This document shows, piece after piece, positions 18,667 to 28,814 of a stretch of 64,000 nt of DNA. Origin of the DNA: Paenarthrobacter nitroguajacolicus JCM 14115 (GTDB taxonomy: Bacteria > Actinomycetota > Actinomycetes > Actinomycetales > Micrococcaceae); NCBI GenBank assembly GCA_001313365.1, contig BBFS01000003.1, positions 62,001-126,000 on the forward strand, written 5' to 3'. Within the stretch, counting starts at the first letter, position 1; every line of letters starts with the position of its first letter. Under the pieces are notes generated by a model. That model worked only from the letters and a program-made list of their open reading frames with translations. It made no database searches and was not told the origin of the DNA. Made by a program: the position numbers and the translations under genes.

Positions 18667-19688
18667 ACAACCGTCAAAGCGCAGCAACGCACCATCCGGG
18701 TACCGCTGCTGTCCAAGGCTTCGGGGCAAAAGAACGTCATCCTCGGGCTCATCATGCTGGCGGCATTACTTGCCGTCGGAGCCGCCACAGTACAAGGTTT
18801 CCTCTCTGGCTCGAATGTTCGCTCCATGCTGCTACTCGGCGCGTTCCTTGGCCTGGCATCGGTTGGGCAGACTCTCTGCGCGTTGCTCGGCGGGCTTGAC
18901 CTCTCCATTCCCTACTTGATCGGTTCGGCCAACATCGGGACCCTCTACATGATCAGCTCTGGCGTGCCGGCAGGCATGGCGATCGTGATAACTCTTGTTC
19001 TCGGCGTCGTCGTCGGCACGATAAACGGCCTCATAAGTCTCCATCTCCAGAATCAAGCTCTCATCGTGACACTGGGTGTTGGATTCGCCACGGTGGGGGG
19101 GCAACGCAGGTTCTCACCAGCGCAGGCGCATCGAATGCCGGGGGGGGCACGAGCGGTGTAGTACCCGATTGGCTCGCCAACATTTCCTCGCTGAGCGGGG
19201 AAACGCTGGGTCTCCCTGTACCTCCAGTCATCCTCATTTGGCTTGTTCTCGCCGCTGCCTGATCTTCATCATGCGTTCAACGTGGTTTGGTCGGAGCACC
19301 TACGCCTTAGGTGGAAACCGCTCAGCCGCGCGCTCATGCTCATCTCGGAACCGCGCAGGTGGGTCACTGTCTACGCGCTTAGCGGCCTCTTCTCAGGAGC
19401 CACAGGAATACTCCTGCTCGGCTTCACTGGTGGAGCGTTCGTGCGTGTGGGCGATCCCTACCTGTTCCTCACCGTGGCCGCAGTTGCCGTGGGCGGAACC
19501 TCCTTGCTTGGCGGCAGGGGCGGATATGGCAGCACTCTCGTCGGCGTGCTCGTCCTGATCGCCTTGACCTCGCTCTTGGTGGCTACGGCCTGAACAACAA
19601 CGCGCAACAATTTGTACTCGGCCTACTGATCGTGCCTCTCGTCGGCTTCTATGCGCGCAATCCCCCCCACATCAGACAGCAAATCTAA
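18665..19688 (+). CDS. CUT2 sugar ABC transporter permease (RbsC-like), second copy, frameshifted
   Basis: The second permease, about 335 residues. After the inferred start (one G missing at 18666-18667) it reads TTVKAQQRTIRVPLLSKASG, then NVILGLIMLAALLAVGAA, GAFLGLASVGQTLCALLGGL, DLSIPYLIGSANIGTLYM, NQALIVTLGVGFATV and DPYLFLTVAAVAVGGTSLL. It ends GFYARNPHIRQQI-stop. G-run breaks are near 19100, 19145, 19260 and 19590. Two different permease genes imply a heterodimeric channel, which is less usual than the single RbsC. It lies between the first permease and the CMD-family gene. Confidence 0.86.
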
Positions 19689-19782
19689 CGCCCGCCATCC
19701 AACTCAACTTTCTGCCCCGGGGGGGAACTCCGGCAGTGGCGCCGCTCCCCCCCGGGATCGACTGAATACATGAAGGACCGAA

Positions 19783-20251
19783 ATGACTAACCAGTATGAA
19801 GCAGACGAACACAGCGAACTATGGAATGACGGAATTAGGGTACGCCGGGAGGTTCTCGGGGGGGATTCATACGTCAATGGTTCCCTTGAGCGCACAGCCG
19901 GAACCGAAAGTGAGGCCCTTCAGACCCACATCACCGAAACAGTATGGGGTGCCGTGTGGACGCGACCCGGCCTTGACCGTCGAAGCCGAAGCCTCCTCAA
20001 TATCGGCATGTTGGTCGCGCTCAACCAGCACCATGAACTTTCTGTCCATGTCCGGGGGTGGCCTGCGGAACGGTTTAAAACCAAGCGAGATCGTAGAGTC
20101 AATCGTCCAGGCCACAGCCTATTGCGGTGCGCCTGCCGGACTCGCAGCGATGCGCGTCGTCCAGGAAACGCTCAATGAAGTTGCCCGCTCCGCCGACGTC
20201 GACGAAGTCACAGGCGCCGATGCTGACGCCGAAGAGATCAAGGCCATATAG
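19783..20251 (+). CDS. Carboxymuconolactone decarboxylase (CMD) family protein, frameshifted
   Basis: A small all-helical protein of about 150 residues. It reads WNDGIRVRREVLGDSYVNGS, TETVWGAVWTRPGLDRRSRS and LLNIGMLVALNQHHELSVHV. After a G-run indel near 20058 it continues GLRNGLKPSEIVESIVQAT and AYCGAPAGLAAMRVVQETL. The last parts match the PcaC-type CMD fold, including the Glu/His region NQHHELSVHVRGGL. Family members are 4-carboxymuconolactone decarboxylases or related lactone/peroxidase-type enzymes. It follows the CUT2 permeases on the same strand, with a terminator just beyond, so it likely acts on the imported compound or a derivative. Confidence 0.88.
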
Positions 20252-20292
20252 CCCGCACGTTGTCGTGATCGCCATCGATCGACAGTACGCTC

Positions 20293-20323
20293 AAGCCCGG
20301 CTGGGAACTCCGCCGGGCTTTTG
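20293..20323 (+). terminator. Rho-independent terminator after the CMD gene
   Basis: AAGCCCGGC, a 10-base loop, GCCGGGCTT, then TTTT. It ends the transporter-CMD operon. The 260 bases that follow, up to the next gene end at 20585, show nothing recognisable. Confidence 0.85.
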
Positions 20324-20584
20324 CGTGCCCTTGCGCGATTCCCAATGAGGCCCCCCCTAGTCGCTTGGCGTTGCGGCGGACCGTGCCAAAGCAACCGGCT
20401 AACCAACGGACAGTCTGGCCGTATGCCGGCTGATGCAACCTCCTGTTGACGTTAAAGAGGTCGGTCGCCGCGGCCCCAATTATTTGGGGGTCGCGACGAC
20501 GACGGGAACTGCTGATTGCGAGCCTGGGCATCTGTTGCGAGGCACGAAGGAGGACCCCGTGTTCTCAGCTTTATACGCTGCTCG

Positions 20585-21749
20585 CTAATAGGCCTTCTGT
20601 AAGAGCTCCCTTACATCGTCGGCTGATACCGGTCGCGGTGCTTGACGAATGACAGCTTCCGCCTCGCCCATCGTCGCGCGAACAACGTTTTCCAACGCCT
20701 CCGGGCTCAGACCAAATTCACGGATTTGCCGCGGTACTCCCAGCTTGTCGAAGAGTAGCTCCAGCTCCTCAGGAGCCGACATCGCGTTCGTTGCTCCTCT
20801 TGCCCCTGCCATCTCGGTGGCCATCGTGGCCTGTTGGCTTGCGGTCGCTTCAGCGTAGAACCGCATAACGTGAGGCAGCGTGATGCAGGACGTTACGCCG
20901 TGAGGAACGCCGGCCGCACCCAACTGGTGGCCTATGGCATGGGATAACCCAACTGGTACGTTGTGAACTCCGACCAGTGACATCCAGGCCGCCTGCTGGC
21001 AGCGCAGAGCCGCTTCGTAGTCATGAGGGTCAGACGCCGTCAGGGGGAAGATCCTCGGCCAGGGTGCGGAGAGCCGCAGTGCACAGAGCGGTGGTGAACG
21101 GGTGCGCATTCGTGGCATAAGCAATTTCGACCGCATGGTCGATGGCCCTGACACCGGTTGTGATCCACAATTTCCTGGGAGTTAGGGCGCACAGCTCCGG
21201 ATCCAGCACAACAATCCTGGGTGTAAGGGCGAGGTACCTGGTCAGTTCCTTGGTGTTGGTCGTGTCGTCGACAAAGGCGGCAACGCCATTCCACTCTGCC
21301 GCCGATAAGGTCGTAGGCACGGCGATGACAGGAAGCGGGATACCTTGCAGCTCCGGCAGCCCGTGGGAAATGCTGTAGCGCAGGAAGTCCTGCTCCGAAT
21401 GAATACCCTCCCCCACTCCCAAGGCGGTGAGTTTTGCTGCGTCAACAGCGGAGCCTCCGCCTATGCCTATCACGACGTCGGCATGTGCGCTCTGAGCAAT
21501 CTGCACAAGCTCAGCTAGTCGCTTGACTGGGTTATGGGCCTCGACCCTGCTGTAAACCGCTACGGCACTGGCTCCCAGCGCACTGACGAGATCATCGAAT
21601 TGTTGGGTGGCGCTGATGGACTTGCCTGCTATGAGAAGGGCATGTTTAAGTCCTCGCCGCTCCAGTTCAGCGGGAATTTGCTGGATAGCACCACCGCCCT
21701 CGATGACTCGTTCGATACGCGGCATGTCGAAGACACGTGGTTGACTCAT
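20585..21749 (-). CDS. Iron-containing alcohol dehydrogenase / maleylacetate reductase family protein, frameshifted
   Basis: A group III alcohol dehydrogenase of about 385 residues. The N-terminal domain has KHALLIAGKSISAT, VVIGIGGGSAVDAAKLTAL (NAD-binding) and IAVPTTLSAAEW, which resembles maleylacetate reductase more than ordinary alcohol dehydrogenases. The metal-site region appears as GVRAIDHAVEIAYATNAHP and, in the other frame, GLSHAIGHQLGAAGVPHG. The end is DDVRELLQKAY-stop. One indel near 21040 separates the halves. ATG 21749 is preceded by GGAGGAAAG. It is the last gene of a minus-strand operon after a binding protein and an FAD oxidoreductase. It probably reduces or oxidises an intermediate of the same unknown catabolic pathway. 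Confidence 0.88.
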
Positions 21750-21877
21750 TCTTTCCTCCAATAGGGATTGGCACGCCCCCCCGTTCCCGAGGCGTGCCAG
21801 CTCCTGTTATCTAGTTTTGACCAGCATGGGGACTTGGCGAGGTAACCCCCCCGCGGCAGGCCTCTCACCTGCATCAG

Positions 21878-23447
21878 CTACCGCCTGCTTCCGGCTGCCT
21901 CAGCCGCCTTCGATGCAGCTTCGGACTCCGGCACTGCCGGGATGGCCGAGCTTGGCTGTCTGCCGCCTCAGCAGCACGGCTGGCCGGTGGAGTTGCCGGT
22001 CCCGAAACGGAAGCGTCGCCTGATTCCAGCTCGTTCAGGTAGCTCACAGCGTTCGCCCCCCCTGCTACTCGACCAAAGGTCATGGAGCGAATTGACGACG
22101 TCGCCGGCGGGTACTCGTGGTAGAACAATCCCGTAATTTCGCCCGCTGCGTAGAGGCCTGGGATCGGCACTCCCCCCCGCCGGAGATGACCCTCGCCTCG
22201 GTATCTGTTTTGAGCCCACCAAAGGTGAACGTGATCCTCGCCTCAAGCGGGTATCCGTAATATGGCCCGGATTCGATCCGATTCGCCCAGTTGGACTTTG
22301 GCGGGACGAGACCTTCGGTGCTCAACCCGTCAAGGATTTCGGGTTGGAATGGTCCACCCGCGGTTGCCGCGTTGAATTCCTGAACGGTGGCTTCGAGTGC
22401 TTCCGGGCTGAGACCCAGCTTGCTTGCCAGTTCAGCCAGGGTCGCGCCCTCCTCGGGCTCCATATCGGTAGTCTCGTAGACCCAGCCTGGACGCATGCGT
22501 TCCATGACCGGCTTATCGGTGATGAAGTAGGCCTTCTGGTTCTGGTTTTTCCAGACTTCGTATGCCAGCAGTTCGAAGTGGGCAAACAGGTAGTCTTCGC
22601 CCTCGTCGAAGAAACGCTTGCCCTGTTGATTGACACAGATTCCATAGTTGTGGCCCCAAATGACTGAGTCCGGGCGACTGGTCCGCGAGTCGACTACCTC
22701 CGAGTGGAACATGTCGAACTGTCCAGCTGTGTCGGCCCCAATGTCCATGGCCATGCGGATACCGGCACCCTTGTTGCGGTGCAGCCCTGGAACGATTGGC
22801 TTAATGTCGACGGCGTTGTTGCAAGGTACTGCGTCAACATTTCGGGGGGGTTGCCTTCGAACCCGCCCGATGCAATCACGACGGCCTTCGAGCTCAGCGT
22901 TCGAAGGAGCCCGTCCTTACCGCGGACCACCACGCCGTTGACACGGCCTTCGTCTGAGATGCTGAGCTTTACAGCTTCGGTTTCGTACAGGATCTCTGAA
23001 TTATCAAACTTCTTGAAGTGCGCGAGGAGGTTGTTGACGATTTGAAGACCACCGCCGACAGGCCATTTGATGCTCTTGTCCGTTTCGTATTCAAGAGCAA
23101 CATCGTTTTCCCAGTGCTGGTAGAGCTCCACCCCCGTGGGCTTCCAGGTACTTGATGGTTCCGGGGGGGACTTCGCGCTCGAGTGCCAGGCAGTATTCCA
23201 AGTCAGCCAGCCCCTTGGAAGTTTCCTGCACTCGGTCCTTCCAGGATTCGTCGAGCCTGCCGTCTTCGTAGACGCGAAGCCAAGCCATGGTCCAGCGGGA
23301 CCCTCCGGAACGTTCGTCTTCTGCTCCGACTTCGACCAGCGCTACCCGGCCGGACCGACCTTCGTCGGCTGCTTTTTCGCAGTAGCTCAGAGCCGCGGAG
23401 GCCCCGGCAAAACCGCTACCAATTACGACCAGATCATACTCAGACAT
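21878..23447 (-). CDS. FAD-dependent oxidoreductase, fumarate reductase/tricarballylate dehydrogenase-like, frameshifted
   Basis: A flavoprotein of about 515 residues. The N-terminus DLVVIGSGFAGASAALSYCE is the FAD-binding Rossmann motif. It is followed by GGSRWTMAWLRV, WPVGGGLQIVNNLLAHFKK, VVIASGGFEGNP, HNYGICVNQQGKRFFDEGED and GLYAAGEITGLFYHEYP with SMTFGRVAGGANA near the C-terminus. This matches the FAD-binding-2 family. The natural end is ESEAASKAAEAAGSRR-stop at 21878. Breaks occur near 23135, 22775, 22170, 22060 and 21920. It lies between the CUT2 binding protein and the iron dehydrogenase genes on the minus strand. The substrate is unknown. Confidence 0.87.
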
Positions 23448-23479
23448 TTCTTGTGTTCTCCATCCATCATCTTTGATGT

Positions 23480-23498
23480 CTGTCAGCGCATCTGACAG
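23480..23498. terminator. Small hairpin between binding protein and flavoprotein genes
   Basis: CTGTCAG and CTGACAG pair around a 5-base loop in the 126-base gap between two minus-strand genes. It could set different expression levels for the binding protein and the downstream enzymes. Confidence 0.35.
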
Positions 23499-23573
23499 CT
23501 TCTTGAGTTTGTTTCTCTTAGTAACTAGAGCTTCCGGTGATCAGCTATCTCCGAAGCGGAGTACGCCCGGCTT

Positions 23574-24771
23574 CTACGGCTTCTTCCAGGTAAAGGGATC
23601 ACTTGGCTTCTCGAAGAAGGCATCAAGCTTGGTACCTGTAAGCCAGCCACCCTTGGGTTCCAACCAGCCATCGGCATTAGGGTCACAGTTCGATCCAAGC
23701 GCCTCCTTGGCTTCGTCGTAACCTATGGGAGACACGCTCAGCACTATGGACTGAATCTTGGGCCCCTGCTGCTGAAGGATGCGTACCGCCGTCTCGATGC
23801 CGAGTTCCATTTCACCCTTGGGCGGCCAAATGTTGTAGCCGGTGTCCGCGAATTCCGGATGATTCACCCAATAGCATGCAGCGCCCGTTTCTCCACCGAT
23901 ATTGATCGGTACCACAGGCCGGCCAGACTGCTGAAGCGCTTGCAAGGCGCCCGTAGCAGAGGCAGGCTGCGCGACAATGCCATCCAGCTGGCCCGGGTGG
24001 GTAGCCAGAAACTTCTGCACCTCGGTCTTCGTCACAGGCGCAGACCACATGCCGTTGACGGATCCCACAAGTTTGATGTCAGGGTATTCCTTGAGCGCAT
24101 CCTGAACTCCGGCCTCAAAATCGATGGCATTGGTGGCTCCCGGCACACCCTGGACGTCCAAGACGTTGCCCTTGCCGCCGATCTTGTCGAAGACTGACTT
24201 AGCAAACACGCTCCCAGCCTGACGGTAGTTGGTCACGGCACTGACGGCGTAAGGCGAATCCACGTGCCACTCCAGGCAACGAAAGGAACACCTTTTTCGT
24301 GGGCGTATTCAATTGACTGGTTGAGGGCTGTTTTTGCTGAGCAGCAAGCGATCAAAATGTCGACGCCTTGGTCAACGAGTTGCCGGATCTGCTGGTTCTG
24401 CACCGTGTCGTCGCCACCTGACTGGGCAACAATCACCTCTTTAATCAAGCCAGCCTTCTGGTACCGCGGAACCACATCGTTCATCAGGTGGTCCATGGCC
24501 GTCGTCTGCCAGGAATTTCCTGCGTACGGACTCGTATAGCCGATAGTCCACGGTGCCGGCCCCTTGGGTTGCCACCCCTCACCGTAGGGCGTTGTTCCGA
24601 TCAACGCGTCAGCATTCTCATAGGCGGTCTGCGCATCAGCTGGAAGGGATGACAATGCAGACTCGGAAGACGTTGCAGCCCCCGAACCACCTGCCGGACC
24701 GAAGTCATTACCGCCGCCACAGGCAGTGAGCGCCAAGACCGCTGCCAGGCAAAAGCCGCTCCCGTACGCAT
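23574..24771 (-). CDS. CUT2 sugar-type ABC transporter substrate-binding lipoprotein, frameshifted
   Basis: A periplasmic-binding-protein-fold lipoprotein of about 400 residues. CLAAVLALTAC gives the lipobox Cys after a frame change in a T run at about 24755. Then come APWTIGYTSPYAGNSWQT, QNQQIRQLVDQGVDILIACC, EKGVPFVAWSGT, GGKGNVLDVQGVPGATNA and GYNIWPPKGEMELGIET. It ends DPFTWKKP-stop. ATG 24771 is the working start. TTG 24808 in the other frame is an alternative, and neither has a strong ribosome site. It is the only CUT2 binding protein near the ATPase and permeases at 16-20 kb, so it is inferred to serve them although it lies on the opposite strand. Confidence 0.87.
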
Positions 24772-24895
24772 GGCCAGTTTCTTCCCTCTGTTGGGAGGAG
24801 AAACACAATCGTGGTCTTCTTTGACCATTCTGAACTCCTTAGATGTTGGCTGACAACCACTACACGTCAGCCGGCGACGGATACGCGCCAACTCG

Positions 24896-24923
24896 TTTGT
24901 ATGAAGAACGAATGTATGACAAT
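24896..24923. promoter_or_regulatory. Candidate operator half-sites upstream of the CUT2 binding protein gene
   Basis: TTTGTATGA and TGTATGACAA repeat within 28 bases and match the arms of the palindrome at 15948-15962. They lie in the 297-base divergent gap with the metallo-hydrolase gene. No other structure is seen there. Confidence 0.4.
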
Positions 24924-25068
24924 CATAACGAGCTGTTCCATGAGTATAGGAGTGAGGCCAGTCACGCGCAATAGCTTTCGGGCGCCGCCGGGATCTTGAG
25001 GATTGGCCGATCGTCTGACAGTATGTCGATCGATCGCTATACGCCTTGAAGCTAGGGAATGGAGTGGC

Positions 25069-25900
25069 ATGGAAAAAGATCAGCTGAAGGTCCGTGTACT
25101 TGAGACCGGGGGGGTCATGGAAGCAGACATGGCCTGGCTCCTGTTGAAGCCGGGACGGATCATTGCGGACCGCAACAACAAGGAGCGTCAGCGTGAGTGG
25201 GGGCGAAATCCCAACCCATGCAGTCTTGATTGAGCATCCCGAGGGTCGAATTCTTTGGGACACGGGCGTCCCCCCCGGGACTGGAGTTCCCGCTGGCAAG
25301 AGAGCGGCATGGATAATTACTTCCCAGTCAAGACTGAATCATCGAGTGAATCCGGATTCCTGGACTCTTCTCTTGCCCAAGTGGGTCTTGAGCCCGCCGA
25401 CATAGACCTACTCATTCTTTCCCACCTGCATCTTGACCACGCGGGCAACGCTCGACTTTTCGACAACGGCAGGACCAAGATTGTCGCCAATCGTAAGGAA
25501 CTGGAGGGAGTTCAGGAAATCATGGGCTCGCACCTTGGTGGGCACCTGAAGGCGGACTTCGAAGGCTTGAAGATCGATGCCATCGAGGGAGATACCGAGA
25601 TTGTTCCTGGGGGTTTCCGTCATAGACACTCCTGGACACACGTGGGGGGGAACCATGTCTCTTCAGGTCGATCTCCCGGAGGACGGGACGAAGATCTTCA
25701 CCTCCGACGCAGTCTACTTGCGGGACTCTTTCGGCCCACCGGCGGTAGGCGCCGCCGTCGTCTGGAATAACCTTCTCTGGCTTGAGTCGGTCGAGAAGCT
25801 CCGGCGAATCCAAGAGCGGACGAACGCCGAGATGATTTTCGGGCACGAATCCGAGCAGACGAGCCAGATACGGTGGGCGCACCAAGGTCACTACCAGTGA
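25069..25900 (+). CDS. Metallo-beta-lactamase-fold hydrolase, N-acyl homoserine lactonase (AttM/AiiA)-like, frameshifted
   Basis: A dinuclear-metal hydrolase of about 275 residues. The MBL signature [14 protein letters not shown] gives the HxHxDH site. DTPGHTWG supplies the next metal His, SDAVYLRD the bridging Asp and FGHESEQ the last His. The N-terminal [19 protein letters not shown] and [19 protein letters not shown] are typical of the lactonase branch. Breaks occur at G/C runs near 25200, 25275, 25612 and 25650. ATG 25069 is used. The stop overlaps the next start (GTGA). The lactonase branch includes quorum-quenching enzymes, but the setting (CMD, flavoprotein, transporter) makes a catabolic lactone a good alternative substrate. 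Confidence 0.86.
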
Positions 25901-26292
25901 TTCTTTATGACTTCCGATGCACCAATGGACATGATTTCGAGGCAGGCCTCACATCGATGTTTGCCGACGACCCGAATTGCCCTTCATGTTCGTCTGCCGC
26001 GAAGAGGAAACCTCCGCGCGTAGGCCTCAGTGGCCGAGTCGATCCCGGGCCATCAAAAGAGGACCGCCCACGCAGCTGGCAACAGGTCAACGGCGGAGAC
26101 CCGGACACTGTCCGCGCATGGCAACGAAGCATTGAGAAACGGGAAAAACTCGAAGATCACTACGCCGAACTTGCTGGAGATAATCGGCCGGTGTTGGCGC
26201 ACGAGGGTATCTTTGCCGGCCAACCCCCCCTCAGAGTTGGAGACGACATCAATACCGCCAGGAAGAGCGTTCCAAAGCATGGTGAACCCTGA
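25897..26292 (+). CDS. FmdB-type zinc-ribbon protein
   Basis: A protein of about 131 residues beginning [18 protein letters not shown] and [13 protein letters not shown]. The single Cys before GH and the CPSC pair form an FmdB-like zinc ribbon (C-x-n-CxxC pattern with His in place of one Cys). The rest is charged and helical ([18 protein letters not shown]). GTG 25897 overlaps the stop of the hydrolase gene, so the two are translationally coupled. FmdB-like proteins accompany amide- or lactone-hydrolysing enzymes in several operons. The function here, regulatory or metal-related, is not known. The C-run near 26226 might shift the true C-terminus. Confidence 0.72.
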   Translation: MILYDFRCTNGHDFEAGLTSMFADDPNCPSCSSAAKRKPPRVGLSGRVDPGPSKEDRPRSWQQVNGGDPDTVRAWQRSIEKREKLEDHYAELAGDNRPVLAHEGIFAGQPPLRVGDDINTARKSVPKHGEP

Positions 26293-26335
26293 CAACCAGG
26301 ACGAGGCTTCCCTTGTAATTGAGCCGGATGAATTC

Positions 26336-27402
26336 TCAGTGACAGCCGCAGGAGGCGCGCAGGATCAGTTCAGCGGGGGGAAGACCTTTGTCTGAACTTC
26401 CTCTGCGGGAGGTTCCAGCAGGGCGTCCAGCGCGGCTCGGGCCATATCCGCAACCGGCTGGGCGACCGTGCTGAGCCGGGGGGGCCATGTGTATTCAGAT
26501 TCGGGTGAGCCGTCGAAGGAAAAGACCGCCATGTCCTCTGGTACACGAATGCCGCCTTCGTGGAGGGCGCACAATAGAGCAACAGCCTGCTGGTCTGAGC
26601 TGACAAAGACTGCGGTGGGACGCTCGATTCGGGCAAGCAGTTCCTGGCCGGCATAGTAACCACCCTCCCGCGTAAACGGAACCCGAAGGACAGGGCCGGG
26701 GGGGATGAGGCCCGCGTTCTCGATACCTTGGCGCCAACCAGCCTCGCGCGTGTCCCGATCGCCGCCGGCGTTGGTACCCATGACAAGCCCAATGCGTTCA
26801 TGGCCATGACCGATGAGATGCTCCACCGCCATGCGCGCTCCATCCTGGAAGGCCACACCGACGGAGCTGGCACCGTGCCCCCCCTCCGCAGTGTGTTTCA
26901 TGCTGACGGGATCGCCTGCCGTCGCAAGGTCGGTGCCGTGGTTCAGGAGGACGACGGGAATGTCGGCCAATTCGAGGTCAATCAAATCGGGCTCCAACAG
27001 TTCACTCCACAGAAACAGGCCATCCACTCTTCGTGCTGCGAAGTTCTTTATCAGTCGGCGCTCTGTTCGCAATGAAGCCTGCGAATCCGCCAATAGGAGG
27101 GTATAGCCACGCTCGGCCGCAGCGTTCTCAACGGCGCGGGCGAGCATGGCGAAAAACGGATTCATGCATCGGGAACGATCATGGCGAGCATCTCGCTTGA
27201 CCCCAAAGCGAGTGCTCTGGCTGCCGCATTGGGCCGATAGCCAGTGCCCTGATCGCCTGCCGCACCTTCGCTGTATTCGCAGGCGAGACTGCTCTGGGCC
27301 CACCGTTGACTACATAACTGACCACGGCGCTGCTGACCCCCCCGCCATCCTGGCGACGTCGTCGCGCGTGATGGGCTTGGCCTGTGAAGTCGGGTGCGGC
27401 AT
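26336..27402 (-). CDS. LacI-family transcriptional regulator of the alpha-galactoside locus, frameshifted
   Basis: A repressor of about 340 residues. The N-terminal PITRDDVARMAG, VSSAVVSYVVNGGPR and YRPNAAARALALGSS form the LacI helix-turn-helix and hinge. The sugar-binding core reads MNPFFAMLARAVENAAAERG, RRVDGLFLWSELLEPDL, GHERIGLVMGTNAGGDRD, RPTAVFVSSDQQAVALLCAL and PEDMAVFSFDGSPESEY. It ends FPAELILRAS-stop if the run near 26380 is shortened. Breaks lie near 27340, 27180 and 26385. It lies just downstream of the Gfo/Idh/MocA gene on the same strand. Operators of its type (CTACGCGCGTAG) stand in the divergent promoter at 28.7 kb. Confidence 0.9.
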
Positions 27403-27423
27403 GGCAACCATGCTAGCTGTCTT

Positions 27424-28661
27424 TCACTTGGCGGTTTCGCGAAGTACCGGGTTGGGCAGCTCTGCGGGGGGGCTTCGCCGAAGTCGTGCACGGGCAGGCG
27501 TTCACCGCCGCGCAGGGCCGATTGGTGGGCCACGATGCCGGGCAACGTGTAGCGGGCCGCTTCCCAAGCGTTTACCGGAGGGAGAGTGCCCGTATTGATG
27601 GCTGTGACGAAGTCATCAACGAGGAAGTGGTGGCTGCCTCGTGGCCATTGGGCATGCCGCGGAACTCTGCTGGCAGCCGTTCGGCGTCGTGCACGGGCGC
27701 CATGCCGGAGATAAAGGCATCGCGAAGTGCGGGCGACACGTCGGCCAGCATGGGGGGGTCATCGAGGTCCATGGTGGCCTGGGTCTTGAGCTGGTCACTG
27801 ATGTCGGTTACTTCATGCTTGTCCTGCCAGACGCTGACCAGGGCGAGCTGTTCCATGCTTGCCTCTGTACCGAAGTAGCGGAAGCGGCTCTCGCGCAGGT
27901 GGGACGGGTACCCCACCCTGCGGAACTCGTTGATGCGCATGGACCCGCCGCCGTCGAGTTCGAACAAGGCGCTGGCGTTGGAGAAGTCGTTGCCAAACAT
28001 GCTTACCTCGCGGTCAAAGACGCCATCTCCGCGCTCGTCCCGGACCCCGACGCAGCTGACACTGACGGCGTGACCGCCGGTTGCTCCGAGCACTCCGCCC
28101 ACGGAGTGGGTCGGGTAGAGCATGGGCGGGTAGCTGGCTGTGGTCTTCCAGTTTTCTCCGCCACTGTACTGGTACGCGTCGTAGAAGCCGAGGTCCATGT
28201 CGTGGACGTAGTCGCCTTCGGCGTAGAAGATCCGCCCGAAGCGCCCTCGGCGTTCTTGTTGCGGGCAAAAACGGTTGCGGGGGGGTTGTAGTAGCTGGTC
28301 TCACCCATCATGTATGTCAGCCCGGTGTCCCGGACCGCGTCGATGATTTCTGCGATCTCCGCTTCGGAGATGGCCATCGGCACGGCGGAATAGACATGCT
28401 TGCCTGCCCGCAGCGCTTGGACCACCAGGGCCCGCGCGTCCAGCGCTGGGTGAAGATTGCCACGCGTCGACATCGCTTTCAAGCATTGACTCGAAGCTGT
28501 CGAACGTCCCTGCCGCACCTGCGCTGAGGCTTTGGGCCTCCGCGCGCTCGGCGACGAGGTCGGTGAAGTAGATCTCTGAGATTCCGGGGGTGGGCGGCGA
28601 AGAGCTTGGCAAAGACGCCAGAGAACTGTCCGGCACCAACGATTCCAATTGAAGAAGTCAT
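27424..28661 (-). CDS. Gfo/Idh/MocA-family NAD(P)-dependent oxidoreductase, frameshifted
   Basis: A sugar or sugar-derivative dehydrogenase of about 405 residues. SSIGIVGAGQFSGVFAKLFA is the Rossmann motif. It continues QALRAGKHVYSAVPMAISEAE (EKP-like region with a changed motif), TGLTYMMGETSYYN, DYVHDMDLGFYDAYQ and MLYPTHSVGGVLGATG, which carries the likely catalytic His. The end ELPNPVLRETAK-stop is reached after the run near 27470. Breaks lie near 28585, 28465, 28285, 27760 and 27625. ATG 28661 is used. It is divergent from the alpha-galactoside ABC operon and shares its operator region, so it is probably induced with it. Confidence 0.88.
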
Positions 28662-28684
28662 GAGAAGAAGTATGGACAGGAAAT

Positions 28685-28770
28685 CTACGCGCGTCAATAT
28701 TGCCAAAAAGAGTCAACTGAGAACCATCATTTCCGGCAGACTGTTGCCATTTCCAAAACTACGCGCGTAG
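28685..28770. promoter_or_regulatory. LacI-type operator pair in divergent promoter
   Basis: A perfect 12-bp palindrome CTACGCGCGTAG is at 28759-28770, with a second partial copy CTACGCGCGT at 28685-28694. Both carry the central CG typical of LacI-family operators. They stand between the Gfo/Idh/MocA gene and the ABC operon, spaced 74 bases (about seven turns). Confidence 0.7.
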
Positions 28771-28814
28771 AGTGGCCGTCAATTGTTGCCTGCCTCACAG
28801 GAGAGGGATCGAAG

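Noticed and set aside
26278..26395. Extra small gene after the zinc-ribbon gene
   Set aside because: The frame overlaps the end of the LacI gene on the other strand and may be only an alternative C-terminus of the zinc-ribbon protein.
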